Source: DASZYF01 sp035545535
GTDB taxonomy: Bacteria; Actinomycetota; Actinomycetes; Mycobacteriales; CAJCIY01
Assembly: GCA_035545535.1 (NCBI GenBank)
Contig: DASZYF010000200.1
Location: forward strand, 1-11,167
Length of the DNA stretch: 11,167 bases
Direction of reading: 5' to 3'
Shown piece by piece: positions 1 to 4,046 of the stretch. The notes beneath the pieces are model-generated. The model was given only the letters and a program-made list of their open reading frames with translations, did no database searches and was not told where the DNA came from. How positions within the stretch are numbered: position 1 is the first letter of the stretch; each line of letters starts with the position of its first letter. Position numbers and translations under genes: made by a program.

Positions 1-141
1 CTGGTCGCGCTCCCTCAACGCCGGCTTCATGAAGTCATAGGTCCGCGACGCGTCCGCGCGCGGGAACCCGATCATCAGGTCGACGATGCCCCCGACCGAC
101 TCGCCGAGCTCCGGGGTCCCCAACGCATCCTTCGCCGCCAC
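1..141 (-). CDS. Probable amidohydrolase family protein, N-terminal 47 residues (cut by the window edge)
   Basis: Read on the minus strand, a frame opens after a stop at 183-181 and stays open to base 1. The only reasonable start in it is GTG at 141, which has no clear Shine-Dalgarno. The residues include GGIVDLMIGFP followed by TYDFMKPALRERDQ. I recall this pattern from the N-terminus of actinobacterial amidohydrolases of the TIM-barrel metal-dependent hydrolase type (Amidohydro_2), where a V/I-D-x-M-I-G-F-P strand precedes a short helix and the start of the barrel. Metal ligands and catalytic residues would lie outside the window, so no substrate can be proposed. It follows the VOC gene on the same strand with a gap of about 70 bases and could be the last visible member of a yceI-VOC-amidohydrolase transcript. 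The family call rests on a short motif only. Confidence 0.55.
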   Translation of the reverse strand, partial: MAAKDALGTPELGESVGGIVDLMIGFPRADASRTYDFMKPALRERDQ

Positions 142-210
142 GCGCCCATCTTGGCGGAGACGTTCGGCGGGGAGGTCGAGTCACCCTCCGGTGGCTGAGC
201 TTCCCCAACC

Positions 211-726
211 TCAGGCGGGGACGGAGATGCCGACGCCGCCGCGGGTGTCGGCGCCGAAGCGGTCGATCTCGCGCTGCAGGTCGAGCGGGCCGATGCGCAC
301 CCGTGCGTTGCGGTCGGCGTCGGTCAGCTGGTCGGCCGGGATGATCCAGCAGATCTCCATCTCGATGCCGTTCGGGTCCTTCGCGTACAGCGACTTCGTC
401 GTGCCGTGGTCGCTCGAGCCGACGAGCGCGCCCGCGTTGGCGAGCCCTTCGGCGAGCTCGGCGAGCGTTGCGAGGGTGTCGACCTCCCACGCCAGGTGGT
501 ACAGGCCGACGGTCGTGCGGCCGGCCCCGGACGGCGCGGCCCCGGGCCCGAGCTCGAACAGGCCGAGGTCATGGTCGTTCGTGGAGCCGGGAGCGCGCAG
601 GAAGCAGGCGCCCCGCAGCCCGGCCATCCCCTCGATGGGCTGGAAGCCGAGCACGTCGCGGTAGAAGGCGACGGTGGCGTCGAGGTCGCGGACGTAGAGC
701 ACAGCGTGGTTGAGGCGCGTGATCAT
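211..726 (-). CDS. VOC family protein (glyoxalase / extradiol dioxygenase-like), 171 aa
   Basis: This is a single-protein vicinal oxygen chelate fold. The N-terminal module starts with LNHAVLYVRDLDATVAFYRD and LGFQ, the standard first beta-alpha-beta unit. The second module contains GLYHLAWEV (around residues 74-82) and DPNGIEMEICW (117-127). The likely metal ligands are His7, His77 and Glu124, which is the usual H-H-E pattern of metal-dependent members, so it probably binds a divalent metal. The reaction cannot be read from the sequence: glyoxalase-like isomerase, ring-cleavage dioxygenase or antibiotic-binding functions all share this fold. The roughly 40-residue tail after the last motif is longer than in minimal VOC proteins. 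The ATG at 726 has a strong Shine-Dalgarno (AGGAGG, 5-base spacer). It lies 94 bases downstream of yceI on the same strand, with a strong hairpin between them, so co-transcription is uncertain. Confidence 0.88.
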   Translation of the reverse strand: MITRLNHAVLYVRDLDATVAFYRDVLGFQPIEGMAGLRGACFLRAPGSTNDHDLGLFELGPGAAPSGAGRTTVGLYHLAWEVDTLATLAELAEGLANAGALVGSSDHGTTKSLYAKDPNGIEMEICWIIPADQLTDADRNARVRIGPLDLQREIDRFGADTRGGVGISVPA

Positions 727-757
727 CGGAGCCTCCTCAGGGCGCGGGTGGCGGTGC

Positions 758-791
758 GGGCCGCCGCGGGCAAGTCTGCTCGCGGCGGCCC
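758..791 (-). terminator. Strong GC hairpin between yceI and the VOC gene
   Basis: The arms GGGCCGCCGCG (758-768) and CGCGGCGGCCC (781-791) are perfectly complementary over 11 bp. In the minus-strand transcript the stem can extend, after an A/C mismatch, by three GCA/TGC pairs closing a GACT tetraloop. It begins 30 bases after the yceI stop, where a terminator would sit. No T-run follows, so it may be a T-less actinobacterial terminator, an mRNA-stabilising 3' end for yceI, or a partial attenuator ahead of the VOC gene. Confidence 0.5.
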
Positions 792-820
792 TCCACCACC
801 AGTGAGGTTGGTCTGGCTGG

Positions 821-1390
821 TTACTGCTTGATGGCCTCGACCTCGAGGTGCAGCGTGATCTTGTCGCCGACCACGGCGCCGCCGCTGCCCTCGATGACCG
901 CGTTGAAGCTCACGCCGAACTCCTCGCGGGAGATCTCGCCGGTCGCGGTGAAGCCGGCGCGGGTGCCGCCGTAGGCGTCCGGGCCGAAGCCGTTCAGCTC
1001 GAGCTTCAGGGGGACGTTCTTGGTGACGCCCTTGAGGGTGAGGTCACCGTCGACGACGTAGTCGTCGCCGCTGCGGCGGATGCCGGTGGAGCGGTAGGTC
1101 ATGGTCGGGTACTTCTCGACCTCGAAGAAGTCGGCCGAGCGCAGGTGGTCGTCGCGCTGCTCGTTGCCGGTCTCGATGCTGTTGAGGTCGATCTCGGCGG
1201 TGGCGCTGGACTCGAGCGGGTTCTCCGCGGTGGTGATGGTGCCGGTGACGCCGGTGAAGCGGCCGCGGACCTTGCTGACGACCATGTGGCGGACCGAGAA
1301 GCCGACCTCGGTGTGGACCGGGTCGATGGCCCAGGTGCCGGCGACGTAACCGGTGTCGGTGCCGGTCGTCTGCGGGGTGGTGGTGGTCAT
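821..1390 (-). CDS. YceI family protein (lipocalin-like, polyisoprenoid-binding type), 189 aa
   Basis: The sequence shows the family hallmarks in order: GTWAIDPVHTEVGFSVRHM (18-36) with VRGRF (41-45), the NEQRDDHLRSADFFEVEKYP block (76-95), and GDLTLKGVTK (115-124), ending in the strand-rich region VVGDKITLHLEVEAIKQ. YceI proteins form an elongated lipocalin-like barrel that binds an isoprenoid or other amphiphilic chain. In characterised members the ligand is a polyisoprenoid; here the ligand is unknown. There is no signal peptide, so this is the cytoplasmic form common in actinobacteria, unlike the exported E. coli protein. The length is normal for the family. The ATG at 1390 is preceded by AGGAGG with a 6-base spacer. 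It is divergent from a MarR gene and its promoter carries two MarR-type palindromes, so it is probably the main MarR target. Confidence 0.95.
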   Translation of the reverse strand: MTTTTPQTTGTDTGYVAGTWAIDPVHTEVGFSVRHMVVSKVRGRFTGVTGTITTAENPLESSATAEIDLNSIETGNEQRDDHLRSADFFEVEKYPTMTYRSTGIRRSGDDYVVDGDLTLKGVTKNVPLKLELNGFGPDAYGGTRAGFTATGEISREEFGVSFNAVIEGSGGAVVGDKITLHLEVEAIKQ

Positions 1391-1414
1391 GGAGTGCCTC
1401 CTGGTGGGAGCCTG

Positions 1415-1434
1415 TTGGTTGAAGTCTCAACCAA
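1415..1434. promoter_or_regulatory. Operator 1 (MarR-type palindrome) in the yceI/marR promoter region
   Basis: TTGGTTGA-AGTC-TCAACCAA is a perfect inverted repeat with 8-bp arms around a 4-bp centre. The core, GTTGAAGTCTCAACC (1418-1432), recurs in inverted orientation at 1454-1468. It contains TTGAAG (1419-1424), a plausible -35 for marR, and overlaps the predicted transcription start of yceI near 1432. The size and symmetry suit a MarR dimer. Confidence 0.75.
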
Positions 1435-1438
1435 GTGA

Positions 1439-1467
1439 ACAGTAGCCATAACCGGTTGAGACTTCAA
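1439..1467 (-). promoter_or_regulatory. Predicted yceI promoter
   Basis: On the minus strand TTGAAG (1467-1462) is followed by exactly 17 bases and TACTGT (1444-1439), a fair sigma-70-type pair. Transcription would start near 1432, leaving a leader of about 40 bases to the yceI ATG. The -35 lies inside operator 2 and the start point inside operator 1. Confidence 0.5.
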
Positions 1468-1468
1468 C
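1454..1468. promoter_or_regulatory. Operator 2 (MarR-type palindrome), inverted copy of operator 1
   Basis: GGTTGAGACTTCAAC is the exact reverse complement of 1418-1432 (15 of 15 bases). The inner inverted repeat is GTTGA/TCAAC with a 4-bp centre. Its centre is 37 bp from that of operator 1. It covers the -35 of yceI and the expected start point of marR if the weak pair TTGAAG (1419-1424) / TAGCCA (1443-1448) is used. Confidence 0.7.
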
Positions 1469-1510
1469 TATTCCCGAGATCCGGGCGCAGGAAACTCCTA
1501 CCCTGGCGGG

Positions 1511-1987
1511 ATGGCCGACACGGAGGTGCGCTGGCTCTCGGAGGAGGAGCAGAAGGCCTGGCGCACGTTCCTCGAGTTCCAGCGGGTGCTGCAGGAGGCG
1601 CTGCAGAGCCAGCTCCAGCGCGACGCGGGCATCCCGCACACGTACTACGAGATCCTCGTGCGCCTGTCCGAGGCGCCCGGCCGCCGCATGCGCATGACCC
1701 AGCTGTCCGAGCAGACCCTGCAGAGCAAGAGCGCGCTGTCGCACGCCTGCGCCCGCCTGGAGGAACGCGGCTGGATCCGGCGCGTGGAGTGCTCGGACGA
1801 CCGGCGCGGCCTGCTGGCCGAGCTGACCGACGAGGGTTTCCGCGCGCTCGAGTGCATGGCGCCCGGGCACGTGACGAACGTGCGCGAGTCGCTGTTCGAC
1901 GCCCTCACCGACGAGCAGGTGCACCAGCTGCGGCAGATCAGCGAAGCGGTCGTGCGCCGCCTGGGTGGCCAGACCTGCGACGGGTGA
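1511..1987 (+). CDS. MarR family winged-helix transcriptional regulator, 158 aa
   Basis: An N-terminal helix (residues 12-38) is followed by the MarR DNA-binding core: YYEILVRLSEAP (45-56), MTQLSEQTLQSKSALSHACARLEERGWIRR (62-91, recognition helix around 72-84), and the wing CSDDRRGLLAELTDEG (94-109) with the conserved D-D-R-R. The C-terminal helices (from about 124) complete the dimer interface. Length is typical. The protein has four cysteines (C80, C94, C115, C156). C80 lies in or next to the recognition helix and C94 at the wing, so oxidation sensing is possible but not shown. The ATG at 1511 follows GGCGGG, a poor Shine-Dalgarno at very short spacing. It is divergent from yceI; the shared palindromes suggest it represses both yceI and itself. 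MarR members are usually released by phenolic ligands or oxidants; the inducer is unknown. Confidence 0.93.
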   Translation: MADTEVRWLSEEEQKAWRTFLEFQRVLQEALQSQLQRDAGIPHTYYEILVRLSEAPGRRMRMTQLSEQTLQSKSALSHACARLEERGWIRRVECSDDRRGLLAELTDEGFRALECMAPGHVTNVRESLFDALTDEQVHQLRQISEAVVRRLGGQTCDG

Positions 1988-1991
1988 GGAT

Positions 1992-2034
1992 CAGACCGGG
2001 TCCGGCGGGCTGAGCGTCACCGGGCAGACCGGGT
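1992..2034. repeat. Direct repeat CAGACCGGGT, two copies, between convergent genes
   Basis: CAGACCGGGT occurs at 1992-2001 and again at 2025-2034, in the 47-base gap between the convergent ends of marR and the FAD oxidoreductase gene. The stretch between them (TCCGGCGGGC and CACCGGGC) can form only imperfect stems, and no T-run is present. It probably serves as the shared end of two transcripts. Confidence 0.4.
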
Positions 2035-3444
2035 TCAGGCGACGCGCTGCCGCGGGCGCTCGCTGACCTGAGCCAGCACGGCGTCGGCGACCTCGGCCGC
2101 CTGCCCGCGGATCTCGGGGATCGCGGTGGTCTCCCAGAGGTTGCCGCGGCGCAGGGCGCCGAGCGTCCACACGCCGGCGTGCACCGCGCCGCTCCCGTCG
2201 CGCAGGCGGCCGTCGCTCGCGGTGTCGAGGCCGAGACCCACCGGTCCCGGCCGGGCGGTGCCGTCGCGGAGCAGGCTCCGCAGCAGCGGGTCACCCGGCT
2301 CCTCGAGCGCGCCGATTCCACCGGTGCACGCGACCACCGCGCCGACGCGCACCCTGGAGCGGTCGGACAGGTGCACCACCAGGTCGCCGTCGCGATCGTC
2401 GGTCGCGAGCACGGTGCCGGTGTGCAGCACGACGTCGCCGTTCGTCACGGCGGCCTGCAGCGCTTCGGCGGTGCGAGGAGCCATGCGGTGGCGGCGCACC
2501 TCCCACGCGCGCAGGTCCTCGCGCAGGAAGCGGAGGCGGTCGGCCAGGGGCAGTCGCTGCCAGCAGGACTGCAGCTGGGAGCGCAGCCCGTCGATCGCCG
2601 GGCGCCAATCGCCCTGCGCGGCGATCGTCGCGGCGACGTGGCCGCGCACCGCGGCCCGCAGCGCGTCGAGGTCGGTGCAGTCGGCAAGGTCGGGCGCCGG
2701 GGCGGCTGGCTGGGCCGGCACGAGGTGCGGGTGCGGGAGCAGGCCGTGCCTCGAGATCGCGTGCACGCGCCGGCCGGGCCGCATGAGTGAGAGCGCGACG
2801 TCGGCCATCGTCAGGCCCGTGCCGACGAGCAGCACGTCGCGGTCCCGGGGGACCTCGAGGAGGGCGCCGGGCGCCCACGGGTCGGGGATCAGGCGCGGAT
2901 CCGAGCGCAGCGAGGCGGGGGCGAAGGACAGGTCCGGCGGCGCCGTGCCGACGGCGAGGACGACGGCGTCCGCCTCGAGACACCGGCCGTCGTCGAGTGT
3001 GACCGCGGAGCGCGGCGCGCCAGGGGCGAGGGCCGTCACGCGGGCGCGGACGTGGTGCAACCTCGCCGCGCTCGACAGCGCGGCGGCGGTGAGCCGCTCG
3101 TCGACGTAGTGACCGAACAGGTGGCGCGGCACGAACGCCGTCGGCGGGGTGGGCAGCCCGGCGCCCGCGAGCCAGCGCACGAAGTCGTCCGGGACCTCCG
3201 GCCGCGCGCTCATGTTGCCGACCGGCACGTTCAGCAGATGGGCCTGATCGCGGGTGGCGAAGGCGGTGCCCCGGCCGAGCGCCTCGGCCGGTTCGACCAC
3301 CACCACGTCGCCGTCGCGCGCGCCCTCGAGCAGCCGCATCACGGTGAGCGCACCGGCCGGACCGCCGCCGATGACCACGACGCGGCGGGTTGCGGAGGGA
3401 AACGCCTCGTTTTCTACAATGCTAGTAGACAAAGTAGGCTTCAC
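2035..3444 (-). CDS. FAD/NAD(P)-binding oxidoreductase-like protein (NAD_binding_9 / YdhS-like), 469 aa
   Basis: The N-terminal Rossmann strand VVVIGGGPAGA (22-32) has the G-x-G-x-x-G dinucleotide motif. It is followed by GRGTAF (57-62) and HLLNVPVGNMSARPEVPDDF (69-88), the block that marks the FAD-NAD(P)-binding family containing E. coli YdhS. A second Rossmann turn, DVLLVGTGLTMADVAL (203-218), precedes SRHGLLPH (231-238), and an ACTGG motif lies near the C-terminal third. Members are flavoproteins of mostly unknown substrate and presumably cytoplasmic. The frame is open further upstream, but that part lies opposite the Rrf2 gene and is not coding. I chose GTG at 3444, six bases after TATCGT, which would give a leaderless mRNA; TTG at 3432 after GAGGTGA is an alternative. 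Nothing upstream of residue 20 looks conserved. It is divergent from rrf2, whose -10 lies inside this gene's first codons. Confidence 0.88.
   Translation of the reverse strand: MKPTLSTSIVENEAFPSATRRVVVIGGGPAGALTVMRLLEGARDGDVVVVEPAEALGRGTAFATRDQAHLLNVPVGNMSARPEVPDDFVRWLAGAGLPTPPTAFVPRHLFGHYVDERLTAAALSSAARLHHVRARVTALAPGAPRSAVTLDDGRCLEADAVVLAVGTAPPDLSFAPASLRSDPRLIPDPWAPGALLEVPRDRDVLLVGTGLTMADVALSLMRPGRRVHAISRHGLLPHPHLVPAQPAAPAPDLADCTDLDALRAAVRGHVAATIAAQGDWRPAIDGLRSQLQSCWQRLPLADRLRFLREDLRAWEVRRHRMAPRTAEALQAAVTNGDVVLHTGTVLATDDRDGDLVVHLSDRSRVRVGAVVACTGGIGALEEPGDPLLRSLLRDGTARPGPVGLGLDTASDGRLRDGSGAVHAGVWTLGALRRGNLWETTAIPEIRGQAAEVADAVLAQVSERPRQRVA
3413..3429 (+). promoter_or_regulatory. AT-rich rrf2 promoter with overlapping inverted repeat
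   Basis: The inverted repeat TCTAC (3413-3417) / GTAGA (3425-3429) surrounds a 7-base centre in the most AT-rich patch of this region. TACAAT (3415-3420), differing from the -10 consensus by one base, sits inside it; TTGCGG (3390-3395) is a weak -35 at 19 bases. Transcription from it would start near 3427 and give rrf2 a leader of about 65 bases. The position over the -10 fits autorepression by Rrf2. Confidence 0.45.
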
Positions 3445-3450
3445 CTCGAG

Positions 3451-3456
3451 ACGATA
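3451..3456 (-). promoter_or_regulatory. Predicted -10 box for a leaderless FAD oxidoreductase mRNA
   Basis: On the minus strand TATCGT (3456-3451) is followed by CTCGAG and then the GTG at 3444. A TANNNT box six bases before the start codon is the usual geometry of leaderless transcripts in actinobacteria. The -35 region (TGGTGC) is weak. Confidence 0.35.
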
Positions 3457-3492
3457 GCGGTCCCGGTCAGCGGGCACCAGGAGGGAGCACCT

Positions 3493-3957
3493 GTGCGTGT
3501 CTCGGCGCGGGCCGACTACGCGGTGCGGGCGACCGCGGCGCTGGCCGCAATGGCGTCCGACGGTCCGGTGAAGGCGATCGACATCGCCGACGACCAGGGC
3601 ATCCCGGTGAAGTTCCTGCAGGGCGTGCTCACCGAGCTGCGGATCGCCCGCATCGTGCGGAGCATGCGCGGGCCGGAGGGCGGGTTCGTGCTCGCCCGTC
3701 CCGCCGAGGACATCACGCTGGCCGACGTGTTCCGGGCCATCGACGGCCCGCTCATCAACGTGCGCGACGAGAGCCTCACCGACCTCGACTACCCCGGTGC
3801 GGCCGCGCTGCTGCGCGAGGTCTGGATGGCGGCCCGGAGCAGCCTGCGCAAGGTGCTCGAGGAGGTCACGCTCGCCGACCTCGCCAACGGCGTGCTGCCC
3901 GAGAACGTGCTCGAGCTCGCCCAGCTCTACGTGAACGACCCGCGTCATCCGCGGTAG
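3493..3957 (+). CDS. Rrf2 family transcriptional regulator lacking cysteines, 154 aa
   Basis: The N-terminus VSARADYAVRATAALA is the first helix of Rrf2 regulators. The winged helix-turn-helix follows: VKAIDIADDQGIPVKFLQGVLTELRIARIVRS (about 26-57), then the wing RGPEGGFVLARPAEDITLADVFRAIDGPL (59-87), which matches the family's GxxGG-x-L-A-x-x-A pattern closely. Rrf2 members such as IscR, NsrR and RirA bind an iron-sulfur cluster through cysteines after the wing. I find no cysteine anywhere in this protein, so it must sense something else or rely on a partner. The GTG at 3493 has a strong AGGAGG with an 8-base spacer. The gene is divergent from the FAD oxidoreductase with under 50 bases between starts, so regulation of that flavoprotein and of itself is likely. 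Confidence 0.92.
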   Translation: MRVSARADYAVRATAALAAMASDGPVKAIDIADDQGIPVKFLQGVLTELRIARIVRSMRGPEGGFVLARPAEDITLADVFRAIDGPLINVRDESLTDLDYPGAAALLREVWMAARSSLRKVLEEVTLADLANGVLPENVLELAQLYVNDPRHPR

Positions 3958-3970
3958 GGCGCCCCGCCCT
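3956..3970 (+). terminator. Small hairpin overlapping the rrf2 stop codon
   Basis: AGGGCG (3956-3961), a CCC loop, and CGCCCT (3965-3970) form a perfect 6-bp stem beginning inside the TAG stop. Only two T residues follow, so this is a weak candidate for the end of the rrf2 transcript. Confidence 0.3.
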
Positions 3971-3982
3971 TCCATGATCCGC

Positions 3983-4033
3983 TTGAAACCGCCCCCGGAT
4001 TTCGGGCTCATCTCGCACGGATCACGGTGATCC
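3983..4033 (+). promoter_or_regulatory. Possible promoter and palindromic operator of the secreted hydrolase gene
   Basis: GGATCAC-G-GTGATCC (4019-4033) is a perfect 15-bp palindrome with a single central base, ending 13 bases before the GTG start. Upstream, TTGAAA (3983-3988) is a good -35, but the -10 17 bases later (GCTCAT) is poor. If used, transcription would start close to the palindrome, which would suit a repressor site. Confidence 0.4.
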
Positions 4034-4046
4034 TCGGCAGACTCGG

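Noticed and set aside
86..664. Plus-strand 192-codon frame opposite the VOC gene
   Set aside because: Ser/Pro/Arg-rich shadow of a clear VOC gene with a strong ribosome site on the other strand.
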